Source: JALHFZ01 sp963674625 (GTDB lineage Bacteria; Synergistota; Synergistia; Synergistales; Aminobacteriaceae). From it: a stretch of 64,000 bases of DNA. Below the pieces are notes generated by a model, which saw only the letters and a list, made by a program, of their open reading frames with translations, had not been told where the DNA came from and searched no databases. How positions within the stretch are numbered: the stretch's first letter is position 1; each line of letters opens with the position of its first letter. Of this stretch, positions 43,617 to 52,211 are shown one piece after another. A program made the translations under genes and the position numbers. The stretch covers positions 310,001-374,000 of the forward strand of contig CAXXXO010000004.1 of the NCBI GenBank assembly GCA_963674625.2, written 5' to 3'.

Positions 43617-43823
43617 CTAATCCTTCTTTTCCCATTTCCCGGTTTTTTCGTTCTTTTCGTAGTCGTTTTTGACCGCTGCCCATGCTACTTTGTGAGCTCG
43701 TTCCTCGTCGTGGCCGTATTCGTCCCAGGCGCTGTTGTAGGCAGCCTTGTAGATCTCCTGGGCGTGCTTCGGCACGTTGTCCTTAACGCTGTCCGGCAGT
43801 TCTTGAATGGAATCGTAGGGCAT
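43617..43823 (-). CDS. chaB: ChaB family protein
   Basis: This 68-residue protein has the ChaB signature PYDSIQELPDSVKDNVPKHAQEIY and ERAHKVAWAAVKNDYEK. The family is named as a cation transport regulator, but the biochemical role is unclear. ATG 43823 has AAGGAG 7 nt upstream and follows the FAH gene by 18 nt, implying cotranscription. Confidence 0.9.
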   Translation of the reverse strand: MPYDSIQELPDSVKDNVPKHAQEIYKAAYNSAWDEYGHDEERAHKVAWAAVKNDYEKNEKTGKWEKKD

Positions 43824-43841
43824 GACGGTTCTCCTTTCGTT

Positions 43842-44606
43842 TTATTTCACCGGATTTTCCAGCAGCCCTATATTCTCAATCTTCACCTGCATAATGTCTC
43901 CCCGGTTCACTGGCCCGATGCCCGGAGGAGTTCCGGTGATAATGACATCTCCAGGCTCGAGGGTCATGACATGGGATATATAGCTGACCAGCACGTTCAC
44001 CGGGAAGATGAAATTGCTCGTTCGGGAATGCTGCAGAACCTTGCCGTTGACGATCATCTGGATTTCGAGGTCGGAGGGGTCGATCCCTGCCACGATCCAG
44101 GGACCGAGGGGGCAGAAGGTATCGAAGGATTTCGACCGGGTCAGCTGTCCTTCCTTTGGCTGAATATCTCTTGCGGTGACGTCATTGGCGCAGGTGTACC
44201 CGAGGATGTATTTCATTGCCTCTCCCGGAGAGACAGAGCGGCACTGTTTCCCCATAACGACGGCAAGCTCCGCCTCGTAATCCACCCGCTTCGTCATGAC
44301 CGGCGGATAGATGACTGGTTCACCGTGGGCAATCACAGAGCTGGGAGGTTTCAGAAAAAAGGTGGGTTCTTCGGGAATTGGGAGCCCCACCTCCCGAGCA
44401 TGATCGCGGAAATTCAAACCTATTGCCACTACCTTCGACGGGATTGTCGGAGGAAGCCAGGATTCGACTTGGTCGACAGTCCCCATGAGTTCTCCCTTGG
44501 CGGGACTCTGAAAGAGGTTTCCCGTCAGTTTGTAGATTTGGTTTCCTTCGAGGTATCCGTAATGTTCTTCTCCCAGTATTCTGCATCGAAGATAGGTTTT
44601 TTTCAT
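43842..44606 (-). CDS. Fumarylacetoacetate hydrolase (FAH) family protein, copy 1
   Basis: This 254-residue protein has the FAH catalytic domain (about residues 55-250): AIGLNFRDHAREVG, KRVDYEAELAVVMGK with metal-binding Glu residues, GYTCANDVTARDIQ with the metal Asp, and PGDVIITGTPPGIGP. Family members hydrolyse C-C bonds of acylpyruvates or decarboxylate and isomerise catechol-pathway intermediates; the substrate here is not evident. It is about 82 percent identical by eye to copy 2. It is probably cotranscribed with chaB. Confidence 0.9.
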   Translation of the reverse strand: MKKTYLRCRILGEEHYGYLEGNQIYKLTGNLFQSPAKGELMGTVDQVESWLPPTIPSKVVAIGLNFRDHAREVGLPIPEEPTFFLKPPSSVIAHGEPVIYPPVMTKRVDYEAELAVVMGKQCRSVSPGEAMKYILGYTCANDVTARDIQPKEGQLTRSKSFDTFCPLGPWIVAGIDPSDLEIQMIVNGKVLQHSRTSNFIFPVNVLVSYISHVMTLEPGDVIITGTPPGIGPVNRGDIMQVKIENIGLLENPVK

Positions 44607-44723
44607 TTTCCTCTCCTTCGTTCCGTTATAATTTTACACCAAGTATCCCTATATTTTATTCTACCAAAGAAGGCACAGAAATGAAATAAATGGGATAAAC
44701 TGCCCGGCGACTTGAAAAATCGG

Positions 44724-44770
44724 CCTGAATCCGCACCTTGAAAAATAAAAAACCTCTCTGGACTGTTCGG
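44724..44770 (-). repeat. 48-bp dispersed repeat, copy 2 (inverted)
   Basis: On the minus strand it begins CCGAACAGTCCAGAGAGG and ends AAGGTGCGGATTCAGG, matching 33208-33255 in opposite orientation. It lies directly outside FAH unit 1. The remaining sequence between the FAH units holds no gene. Confidence 0.85.
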
Positions 44771-44886
44771 ATAACAGTGGCAAGGTTATGTCTGCGAAAA
44801 CAAAAACCTTCAACAGAGGGGTGCATTTATTTATTACGGAAAATCCACATGGAAATCATGAAGGGAAAAGCGGCATCTCCTTTCGT

Positions 44887-45651
44887 TTATTTCAGCGGAT
44901 TTTCCAGCAGGCCTATATTCTCAATCTTCACCTGCATGACGTCCCCCCGTTCTACGGGCCCGATGCCCGCGGGAGTTCCGGTGATGATGACATCTCCCGG
45001 CTCGAGGGTCATGACATGGGATATGTAGCTGACCAGCACGTTTACCGGGAAGATGAAATTGCTCGTTCGGGAATGCTGCACCACTTTGCGGTTGACGATC
45101 ATCTCGATTTCGAGGTCGGAGGGGTCGATGCCCGCCGAAAGCACCGGACCGAGGGGACAGAAAGTATCGAAGGACTTTGACCGGGTCCACTGGCCGTCCT
45201 TCGTCTGAAGGTCCCTCGCAGTGACGTCGTTGGCGCAGGTGTACCCGAGGACGTATTCCAGGGCATCCTCCGGAGAGACGGAACGGCATTTTTTCCCCAT
45301 GACGATGGCCAGCTCCGCCTCATAATCCACCCGTTTCGTCATGACGGAAGGATAGACCACAGGCTCTCCGTGGCCCGTCACCGAGGTGGGGGGCTTGAGA
45401 AAGATCAGGGGTTCTTCCGGGATGGGGAGGCCCACTTCTCTGGCATGGTCCTTGTAGTTGAGCCCGACGGCCACAATCTTCGAGGGGTCCGTCGGAGGCA
45501 GCCAGGATTCCACCCGGTCAAGAGTTCCCAAAAGTTCTCCTTTTCCGGGATTCTGGAAGAGACTTCCAGTAAGTTTATAGATTCCATCTCCCTCGAGAAT
45601 TCCGAGGTGATTTGCTCCTTCTATTCTGCATCGAAGATATGTTTTTTTCAT
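44887..45651 (-). CDS. Fumarylacetoacetate hydrolase (FAH) family protein, copy 2
   Basis: This 254-residue paralogue of the neighbouring gene has all metal ligands kept (VDYEAELAIVMGKK, NDVTARDLQ, GTPAGIGP). I count about 46 differences from copy 1, mostly in the first 175 residues; the last 80 differ at only about seven positions, which suggests stronger constraint or partial gene conversion. Its own leader copy suggests independent expression. Confidence 0.9.
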   Translation of the reverse strand: MKKTYLRCRIEGANHLGILEGDGIYKLTGSLFQNPGKGELLGTLDRVESWLPPTDPSKIVAVGLNYKDHAREVGLPIPEEPLIFLKPPTSVTGHGEPVVYPSVMTKRVDYEAELAIVMGKKCRSVSPEDALEYVLGYTCANDVTARDLQTKDGQWTRSKSFDTFCPLGPVLSAGIDPSDLEIEMIVNRKVVQHSRTSNFIFPVNVLVSYISHVMTLEPGDVIITGTPAGIGPVERGDVMQVKIENIGLLENPLK

Positions 45652-45777
45652 TTTTCTCTCCTTCGTCCCGTTATAATTTTACACCAGGTATCTCTTTGTT
45701 TTATTCTACCAAAGAGGCAGAAGAAATGGAATAAATGGGCTAAACCGCCCGACGACTTGAAAAACCGGCATAAAACC

Positions 45778-45806
45778 TTGACTTTTTCCGGGGAATATCG
45801 TAGCTT
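45778..45806 (+). promoter_or_regulatory. Possible promoter upstream of phoU
   Basis: TTGACT, a 17-nt spacer and TAGCTT lie about 140 nt before phoU, just outside the FAH duplication. The -35 is good and the -10 weak. Confidence 0.4.
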
Positions 45807-45947
45807 GTACAATCATACCAGTGAAACCTTACCCTGCAAAAATAGATTTCTGCCGAGACGGGAACTCCTCTTTCCCCTGGTTTTCTGAAGGGCGGAGTTC
45901 TGTCTTTTGTTAGAGCGGCAAAGCAGAGAGTGACGGAGGAATGGACG

Positions 45948-46676
45948 ATGTTCGGAAAAAAGAACGGTCGGGTGGAAAGTCTGCTCTATTCTGCCGATCG
46001 GGCAAAAATTCTCGAAATGGTCCGGAAAATGGGGGCCATGGCGAGCGAAGCCTTCTCAAAAGCGATCCAGGCCCTCGAGAAGAGGGACGATTTGCTGGCG
46101 GACGCGGTCATCAGAGACGACGACGATATCGACGATCTCGAGGCGGCGATCGATGATGAATGTCTGTCGTCCATCGCCATGCGGCAGCCCGTACGGGAGG
46201 ACCTCCGCTTTGTCTTTGCAGTGCTGAAGATAATTACAGACCTGGAGCGCATCGGCGACCAGGGAGTGAATATCGCCAAGAAGGCGAAAATGCTCAACAA
46301 GTATCCGCTGCTGAAGCCCCTCGTGGATATTCCCCGCATGCGGGTCATCGCGGCCGAGATGGTGGCAGATTCGCTGCGGGCTTTCGAAGAGAACGATACC
46401 GTCCTTGCGGAGGCGGTGTGCCGACGTGACGAAGAACTGGATGTACTCTACGAAAACATCTTTGACGAGCTTCTCGTGATCATCGCGAACAAACCCGCAG
46501 GAGACCGTGCAACCGCCCAGTGCGCCGCTGGGCTCATATGGGTCGCGAGACATCTTGCCCGCATCGGCGACCACGCCACCAACGTGGCCGAGCGGGTGTA
46601 TTTCATGGTGAAGGGTGAACGCCTCAAGCCCCTTCTTGAGGAAGAAAAGAAGAAAAAAGATTCCGAGAAAATATAG
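45948..46676 (+). CDS. phoU: PhoU-like phosphate signalling/uptake regulator
   Basis: This helical protein of about 242 residues has two PhoU repeats. Each carries a metal-binding E/D-x-x-x-D motif: DDIDDLEAAID with LKIITDLERIGDQGVNIAKK, and RDEELDVLYENI with WVARHLARIGDHATNVAERV. PhoU normally restrains the Pst transporter and PhoR kinase, but no pst genes are adjacent. ATG 45948 is chosen because GGAGGAA lies 6 nt upstream, rather than GTG 45930. Confidence 0.9.
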   Translation: MFGKKNGRVESLLYSADRAKILEMVRKMGAMASEAFSKAIQALEKRDDLLADAVIRDDDDIDDLEAAIDDECLSSIAMRQPVREDLRFVFAVLKIITDLERIGDQGVNIAKKAKMLNKYPLLKPLVDIPRMRVIAAEMVADSLRAFEENDTVLAEAVCRRDEELDVLYENIFDELLVIIANKPAGDRATAQCAAGLIWVARHLARIGDHATNVAERVYFMVKGERLKPLLEEEKKKKDSEKI

Positions 46677-46763
46677 AAATCATGATTGTGCGAAAATTAT
46701 TCCGGTTTTATGCTGATCACCTGAATCAATAAACGTTTTTCCATATTGAAAGGAGAAGAGACC

Positions 46764-47711
46764 ATGAAAAAAGCACTTCTTGCAGTTCTCGCGCTCTGTT
46801 TCCTCCTCGCCGGAGCCGCCGCCTTCGCGGCCGACTACCCTTCTAAACCGGTGACCATTATCGTAGCCTCCAATGCGGGAGGCGGCACTGATACCATGGC
46901 CCGGCTCTTCGCAAAATTCGCGGAGAAATATTTCGGTCAGCCCATGGTCATCAACAACATCGACGGCGCCGGAGGACAGAGGGGGTTTGAAGCCCTCGCC
47001 CGCGCCAAGACCGACGGGTATACCTTCGGAACCCTGTATACGCCTCACCTCACGGCCCACATGTCCGCCAAGAGGGCGAAATACACCCTCGACGACTTCG
47101 CCATGCTCTACAACCTCGTCACGGACCCGGGAGTTCTCGTGGTGCCGGATTCCAGCCCCTTCAAGTCGATTCAGGACATTATCGACGCCGAAAAGACCGC
47201 TCCCGGAACCCTGACGGGCTCCACGTCAGGCCCTGGCGGCGATGATGCCTTCGCCCTGGCCCAGTTCAACGAGGCTGCTGGAACGACAGTCAAGAGCATC
47301 CCCTCCACCGGATCGTCCAACGCAAAAGCCACCGTCATGGGCGGGCACGTCTCCATGGGCTTCATGAACCTCTCCCAGGTGGAGTCGAACATGAAGGCAG
47401 GAGAAGTGCGCATTCTTGCCATCATGACGAAGAAGCGCCATCCCAATATTCCCGACGTTCCCACTTTCACGGAGCTGGGATACAAGGTGTTCTCCGATTC
47501 GTCCCGGGGTTTTGCCGCCCCTGCGGGAATTCCGGAAGAGGCCTACAAGAAGCTTCTCGACACCTTCGAGAAAGTCATTGCCGACCCCGAGTTCCAGGCG
47601 GCGGCGAAAGATCAGCTTCAGATGAACATCATGAACCCCGAAGAGTACAAGGCATACCTTCAGGAGCTTCTCGACGTGACAAACAAAGCCTACGAAAAGG
47701 ATCCCTGGTAG
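46764..47711 (+). CDS. tctC: Tripartite tricarboxylate transporter binding protein TctC
   Basis: The precursor of about 315 residues has a clear signal peptide (MKKALLAVLALCFLLAGAAAFA, cut before ADYPSKPV). The mature part has the TctC/Bug fold: VASNAGGGTDTMARLFAKF, NIDGAGGQRGFEAL, GPGGDDAFALAQF. It captures a carboxylate for the TctA/TctB channel. ATG 46764 has AAAGGAG; an upstream TTG in frame is ignored. First gene of tctCBA. Confidence 0.93.
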   Translation: MKKALLAVLALCFLLAGAAAFAADYPSKPVTIIVASNAGGGTDTMARLFAKFAEKYFGQPMVINNIDGAGGQRGFEALARAKTDGYTFGTLYTPHLTAHMSAKRAKYTLDDFAMLYNLVTDPGVLVVPDSSPFKSIQDIIDAEKTAPGTLTGSTSGPGGDDAFALAQFNEAAGTTVKSIPSTGSSNAKATVMGGHVSMGFMNLSQVESNMKAGEVRILAIMTKKRHPNIPDVPTFTELGYKVFSDSSRGFAAPAGIPEEAYKKLLDTFEKVIADPEFQAAAKDQLQMNIMNPEEYKAYLQELLDVTNKAYEKDPW

Positions 47712-47726
47712 GGAACAGGTTCTGTC

Positions 47727-48167
47727 ATGACCCGATCTTCCGCGAACCGCTTTTTCGCTGCGGGAGGATTGGGACTCGCCATCGCCCTGTTTCTGGGAGC
47801 GTACAGCTTTCCTGACCGGGCCGCCGATGCGGCCCGGTACATCTTTTTTCTGGCGGGAACGATGGCGGTTCTGTCCCTGATCCTTTTCGTGCAGAAAATA
47901 CCCTCGCCCGATTCCGATGTCCGGTGGGTGCGATCCGTCCGCAATTTTACCCTCACCGTCATCGCCCTCGGCACCTACTTACTGCTGATCCCCTGGCTGG
48001 GATTTTTTCCGGCGAGCGGTTTGTTCATGGCCGTCCTCGGCTGGCTCCTGGGCTTCCGGCGTCCGTTGTTTCTCCTCCTGGGGATCGCCATAATCCTGGG
48101 TTTCGTCTATATCGTGTTCGTTCATTTTCTTGCGGTTCCCATCCCCATGGGAATCTGGGGGGAATAA
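47727..48167 (+). CDS. tctB: Tripartite tricarboxylate transporter small membrane subunit TctB
   Basis: This 146-residue protein with four predicted membrane helices (near residues 8-28, 38-58, 78-98, 108-135) fits TctB. Sequence conservation in this family is low, so the call rests on size, topology and the position between tctC and tctA (15 nt and 3 nt gaps). Confidence 0.9.
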   Translation: MTRSSANRFFAAGGLGLAIALFLGAYSFPDRAADAARYIFFLAGTMAVLSLILFVQKIPSPDSDVRWVRSVRNFTLTVIALGTYLLLIPWLGFFPASGLFMAVLGWLLGFRRPLFLLLGIAIILGFVYIVFVHFLAVPIPMGIWGE

Positions 48168-48170
48168 GCC

Positions 48171-49655
48171 ATGTCTGAATTCTTTCTTCCCGCAGTAATG
48201 TCCCTTATGAACCCTGCGGTTCTCTTTTCCATCACTGCGGGGACAGTGGTCGGCATCATCGTGGGCGCCATGCCCGGGCTGACTGCCACCATGGCCGTGG
48301 CCCTGCTCATCCCCGTGACCTTCGGAATGGACCCCCTCGTCGGACTCGCCCTCATGGGGGGAGTCTACAGCGGCGGCATGTACGGCGGAGCCATCTCGTC
48401 CATCCTGCTCTCCACCCCCGGTACGCCTGCGGCCGCGGCCACCGCCTTCGACGGCTACCCTCTCACCCGACAGGGAAAGGGCGGGGTCGCCCTCACCGTG
48501 GCCACCTGGGCGAGTTTCTGGGGAGGAATCCTCTCCACCATCGCCCTTCTTCTCATGGCCCCGGCCCTGGCGAAGTTCTCCCTCAGGTTCGGCCCGCCCG
48601 AGTATTTCGTTCTCTCCATCATGGGCCTTTCGAGCATCGTCACCCTTACGAAGGGAAGCATGGTGAAGGGGCTGATGTCCGGCTTCCTCGGCCTCGTTAT
48701 CGCCACGGTGGGTATGGACCCCCTGTCGGGATTCATGCGCTTTACCTTCGGTTCGATGAACCTCTTCGACGGAATTCCCTTCATGCCGGCCCTCATCGGC
48801 CTCTTCTCGGTGAGCCAGATCCTCGATCTCACCTCAGAATCCCATATTGTGGAGAACCTCAGCGAGACCATCTCCTCAATCAAACGCAGCAAACTGCCCA
48901 AGGGACTGGCTCCCACCATAGCCAAGGGCGGCGTCATCGGGACTATCGTGGGAATGCTTCCGGGAGCGGGGGCCACCATCGCGGCCTTCATCTCCTACAA
49001 CTTCGCCAAGCAGAGTTCGAAGGATTCCGACACTTTCGGCAAGGGGAACCCGAAGGGGGTCGCCGCCTCCGAAAGCGCCAACAACGGCTGCGTTGGAGGT
49101 TCTCTCATCCCCCTGCTGACCCTTGGTATTCCGGGGAACAGCGTTGCCGCAGCCCTCATGGGCGGACTTATGATACAGGGGCTCATCCCCGGGCCCGAAC
49201 TGTTCTCGAAGTACGGAGTGCTGACCTACGGGTTCATCCTCTCCCTCTTTCTTGCCAACGTGATCTTCCTCGTGCTCGGCATCTACCTGGCCCCCTATTT
49301 CGCCCGGGTCACATCCACCCCCAACGCCCTGCTCATCCCGGGAATCGCCATCCTCTCCGTGATCGGCAGCTACGCCATGAACAACAACCTCTTCGACGTC
49401 TGGCTGATGATCGGCTTCGGCATCGCAGGCTACTTCCTCGAAAAGGGAGGGTTTTCCACGGGGGCCCTCGTCCTCGGGCTCATTCTCGGCCCCATCGCCG
49501 AGCTGGGATTCGGACAGTCCCTCATCATGTCGTCGGGTTCACCTCTCATATTCTTCGAACGCCCCCTGTGCATTCTCCTGTGGGTAATCACCTTTCTTCT
49601 GATGATCCCCGCTTTCTCCGGTACTCTGAAAAAAAGTAAAAACAAGGTTGATTGA
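48171..49655 (+). CDS. tctA: Tripartite tricarboxylate transporter large membrane subunit TctA
   Basis: This 494-residue protein has about 11-12 membrane helices. TctA motifs include VGIIVGAMPGLTATMAVAL, YSGGMYGGAISSILLSTPGTPAAAAT and LGIPGNSVAAALMGGL. It forms the translocation pathway for a citrate- or tricarboxylate-like substrate driven by an ion gradient. GGGGGGAA precedes the ATG. Confidence 0.97.
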   Translation: MSEFFLPAVMSLMNPAVLFSITAGTVVGIIVGAMPGLTATMAVALLIPVTFGMDPLVGLALMGGVYSGGMYGGAISSILLSTPGTPAAAATAFDGYPLTRQGKGGVALTVATWASFWGGILSTIALLLMAPALAKFSLRFGPPEYFVLSIMGLSSIVTLTKGSMVKGLMSGFLGLVIATVGMDPLSGFMRFTFGSMNLFDGIPFMPALIGLFSVSQILDLTSESHIVENLSETISSIKRSKLPKGLAPTIAKGGVIGTIVGMLPGAGATIAAFISYNFAKQSSKDSDTFGKGNPKGVAASESANNGCVGGSLIPLLTLGIPGNSVAAALMGGLMIQGLIPGPELFSKYGVLTYGFILSLFLANVIFLVLGIYLAPYFARVTSTPNALLIPGIAILSVIGSYAMNNNLFDVWLMIGFGIAGYFLEKGGFSTGALVLGLILGPIAELGFGQSLIMSSGSPLIFFERPLCILLWVITFLLMIPAFSGTLKKSKNKVD

Positions 49656-49657
49656 GA

Positions 49658-49689
49658 AAAGGACCGGCACTTTAAGGTGCCGGTCCTTT
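49658..49689 (+). terminator. Terminator hairpin after tctA
   Basis: A perfect 13-bp stem AAAGGACCGGCAC/GTGCCGGTCCTTT with a 6-nt loop starts 3 nt after the tctA stop. It ends the tctCBA transcript before mgtE. Confidence 0.85.
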
Positions 49690-49749
49690 CAGCAGATACA
49701 GACTCAAAACCTTTTGCCGAACAGACGGTGAGGGAAGGAGCAGTGAAAA

Positions 49750-51096
49750 ATGCTCAAAACATTGTTCGACAGCGTGGAAAAACTTTTTGAACGGAAGCAG
49801 TTCAAGAGCCTGAAGGAGCTGCTCAGCACCATGGAACCCGCGGACATCGCCGAGGTACTTGCCGAAAAGTCGCCGGGGGAGCGGGTTTTCCTCTTCCGTC
49901 TTCTTCCCAAAGACCTCGCTATCGAGGTCTTCGAATTTCTCGAAGGGGCGGAACGGGAGGAGCTCCTCGGAAGTTTCACCGATACGGAAGCTGCTGCCAT
50001 CATTGAAGAGATGTCCGATGACGACAGGACCGCTCTCTTCGACGAACTGCCTGCGAAGACTGTAAAAAAACTGCTCTCTCAGCTCTCCTCGGAAGAGCGG
50101 AAGCTCGCAAACGCCCTTCTGAACTACCGGGCCGATTCTGCAGGGCGCATCATGACCCCCGAGTTCATCGACCTGAAGGAATCCATGTCAGCCTCTCAGG
50201 CACTGGACCGCATCCGGGCCATCGCGGCCAGGAAGGAAACAATTTATACCACCTTCGTCATGAGCCCCGAAAGAAAGCTGTTGGGGACTGTTCAGCTCGA
50301 GGACATCATTCTCGCCTCTCCGGAGACCCCGGTCACCGCTCTCATGGACGAACAGCCCGTCTCGGTGGTCACGGACACCGACCAGGAGGAAGCAGCCAGG
50401 ACCATGGCCCGGTATGACCTTCAGACCATCCCGGTGGTGGACAAGGAAAACCGCCTCGTGGGCATTCTGACTTTCGACGATATTCTCGACGTCATACAGG
50501 ATGAAGCCACAGAGGACTTTGAGCGCATGGCGGGTATCCGCCCCGTGGAGGAGAGCTACCTCGACGCAGGTCTTTTCACTCTTACGGGAAAAAGGCTAAC
50601 CTGGCTCCTGGTCTGCATCGCCACGCAGCTTTTCTCTTCATTTATTCTTCAGCAATACTCCTTTGCCCTGCAGGGAGCGGTAACCCTCGCCTTTTTTATT
50701 CCCATGCTCACGGGAACGGGGGGAAATACGGGGACCCAGGCTGCGACCCTGATTATCCGGGGTATCACCATTGGGGAAATCAAGGCGAAGGATCTCGGAC
50801 CAATTCTCATCAAGGAACTTTTCTCAGGACTGCTGCTTGGAAGCGCCCTGGCGAGCCTCGCCTTTCTCCGGGCCTGGTCCATGGGAGAAGGGCTGGGCCT
50901 CCCGATCACCGTCGCCCTTTCGGTGGTAGCAGTCGTGACGGCAGGAAATCTCGTAGGAGTTCTCCTTCCTTTCATTGCCAAAAAACTGAAACTGGACCCC
51001 GCCATCATGTCGGGACCCTTCATCACCACGGTGGTGGATATTCTCGGGCTTCTCGTCTATTTCGAGGTGGCGAGACGGGTGCTGCACCTGGGCTAG
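49750..51096 (+). CDS. mgtE: Magnesium transporter MgtE
   Basis: This 448-residue channel has an N-terminal superhelical domain (about residues 10-130, with repeated PADIAEVLAE and LLSQLSSEER). A CBS pair spans about 135-255 (GRIMTPEFIDL, LMDEQPVSVVTDTDQ). The C-terminal membrane domain has five helices and the conserved TGTGGNTGTQAATLIIRG pore region. Mg2+ binding to the N and CBS domains gates the channel. No M-box riboswitch is visible in the 60-nt leader. Confidence 0.97.
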   Translation: MLKTLFDSVEKLFERKQFKSLKELLSTMEPADIAEVLAEKSPGERVFLFRLLPKDLAIEVFEFLEGAEREELLGSFTDTEAAAIIEEMSDDDRTALFDELPAKTVKKLLSQLSSEERKLANALLNYRADSAGRIMTPEFIDLKESMSASQALDRIRAIAARKETIYTTFVMSPERKLLGTVQLEDIILASPETPVTALMDEQPVSVVTDTDQEEAARTMARYDLQTIPVVDKENRLVGILTFDDILDVIQDEATEDFERMAGIRPVEESYLDAGLFTLTGKRLTWLLVCIATQLFSSFILQQYSFALQGAVTLAFFIPMLTGTGGNTGTQAATLIIRGITIGEIKAKDLGPILIKELFSGLLLGSALASLAFLRAWSMGEGLGLPITVALSVVAVVTAGNLVGVLLPFIAKKLKLDPAIMSGPFITTVVDILGLLVYFEVARRVLHLG

Positions 51097-51138
51097 AAGC
51101 TCATTTCAGGGGAGCGTCGGCTGCCTTCTTTTTTCAGC

Positions 51139-52161
51139 TTATTTATCGAGCTTCATATCTCCCCTCCGAATGAGTCCTCTCTTCCTCAATAATTCTGAAA
51201 CCAGAAGGGTCAACGCGGCGGGAAGAAGAAAGTGAAGGATGATGATCCCCGGCCAGGCCTTCGCTCCCATGACCGCAAGAGTGGATACCTGCCCGACGAG
51301 GCCGCTCGTCCCCATTCCTGCGCCGACCCTGCTGTTCTCCATATGAAAGACCACGGTGGAAAGAGGCCCGAGAAGAGCTGCGGCGGCCGTGGGAGGAACC
51401 CAGATCCACGGGTTTTTAATGATATTGGGAATCTGGATCATGGAGGTCCCAAGCCCCTGGGCGAGAAGACCGCCCAGCCCGTTTTCCCGGTAGCTTGCCA
51501 CGGCGAAGCCGATCATCTGGCAGCAGCATCCCACGGTGGAGGCCCCGGCGGCAAGACCGGAGAGTCCAAGGGAGATCGAAAGGGCCGCGCTGCTGATGGG
51601 AAGGGTCAGGATAATCCCCATGGCCACGGAGAGGATTATTCCCATGGGGATGGGGTGAAGGGTGGTGGCCAGGTTGATTCCGCTGCCGATCCAGTACATC
51701 ATCCGGGCAATTGCGGGACCTGCGAATATTCCCGCTGCGCCTCCGGCAAGGATGGTACCGGCCGGAACGAGAACGATATCCACTCCGGTCCTGCCTGCAA
51801 TTCGCCTTGAAAATTCCGCCCCCGCCCAGGAGGCTATGAAAGCACCCACGGGCTCTCCGATCGCCACCGTCACGCCTGTGGCGGAAAAGGCGAAGGTCCC
51901 GGCCCCTGCAGCGCCGGCGATGAGGGATGAAAAAATTCCCAGAGGGGGCGCGCCGAGGGAGAAAGCCACCCCCGCCCCGATGGCGGGCCCCATGAGAAGC
52001 TGGGCTGTTCTGCCGAGAAGGGAGAGGGAGGGGAAGGAGAGCAGATCCCCGGTCTGCCGCAGGATGAGCCCGATGATGAGGGAGGAGAAGAGCCCCAGAG
52101 CCATGCCGTTTGAGACTTTCATAAGATAGCTTCGGAAAGAGGAAGAGGCCGGAGCGGCCAT
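51139..52161 (-). CDS. PTS EIIC-type membrane protein, possible NiaR-regulated niacin transporter
   Basis: This 340-residue very hydrophobic protein has about 8-10 membrane helices (GLFSSLIIGLILRQTGDLL, AGTILAGGAAGIFAGPAIA, MGIILSVAMGIILTLPIS). It resembles the PTS_EIIC_2 family, a group without attached IIA or IIB domains. It lies directly downstream of niaR with a 26-bp inverted-repeat operator candidate just before its start. Regulation by niacin and a transport role for nicotinate or a related compound are therefore inferred. A solitary sugar-type permease remains possible. Confidence 0.75.
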   Translation of the reverse strand: MAAPASSSFRSYLMKVSNGMALGLFSSLIIGLILRQTGDLLSFPSLSLLGRTAQLLMGPAIGAGVAFSLGAPPLGIFSSLIAGAAGAGTFAFSATGVTVAIGEPVGAFIASWAGAEFSRRIAGRTGVDIVLVPAGTILAGGAAGIFAGPAIARMMYWIGSGINLATTLHPIPMGIILSVAMGIILTLPISSAALSISLGLSGLAAGASTVGCCCQMIGFAVASYRENGLGGLLAQGLGTSMIQIPNIIKNPWIWVPPTAAAALLGPLSTVVFHMENSRVGAGMGTSGLVGQVSTLAVMGAKAWPGIIILHFLLPAALTLLVSELLRKRGLIRRGDMKLDK

Positions 52162-52175
52162 GGAAATCGCCTGCC

Positions 52176-52201
52176 TTTACAGATGTATTTACACATGTAA
52201 A
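52176..52201 (-). promoter_or_regulatory. Candidate NiaR operator
   Basis: Two 12-bp half sites, TTTACAGATGTA and TACACATGTAAA, form an inverted repeat with 2 nt between and 10 of 12 positions matching. The element sits 15-40 nt before the PTS-IIC-like ATG and just after the niaR stop. NiaR proteins bind palindromes with ACA-n-TGT-like cores. Assignment is from position and symmetry. Confidence 0.6.
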
Positions 52202-52211
52202 GTATAGCTTT

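Larger units (their letters stand above)
43830..45767 (-). repeat. Tandem duplication of FAH gene plus its flanks
   Basis: Unit 1 (43830-44723) and unit 2 (44876-45767) align end to end. Each contains the FAH gene, about 115 nt of upstream leader (shared TTATAATTTTACACC and TTTTATTCTACCAAAGA) and the ribosome site (CGAAAGGAGA) of the next gene. In unit 2 that site is orphaned because chaB follows only unit 1. The units are separated by about 150 nt that includes the dispersed repeat at 44724-44770. Confidence 0.9.

Noticed and set aside
49690..49749. M-box magnesium riboswitch before mgtE
   Set aside because: Only about 60 nt separate the tctA terminator from mgtE, too short for an M-box, and no core motif is present.
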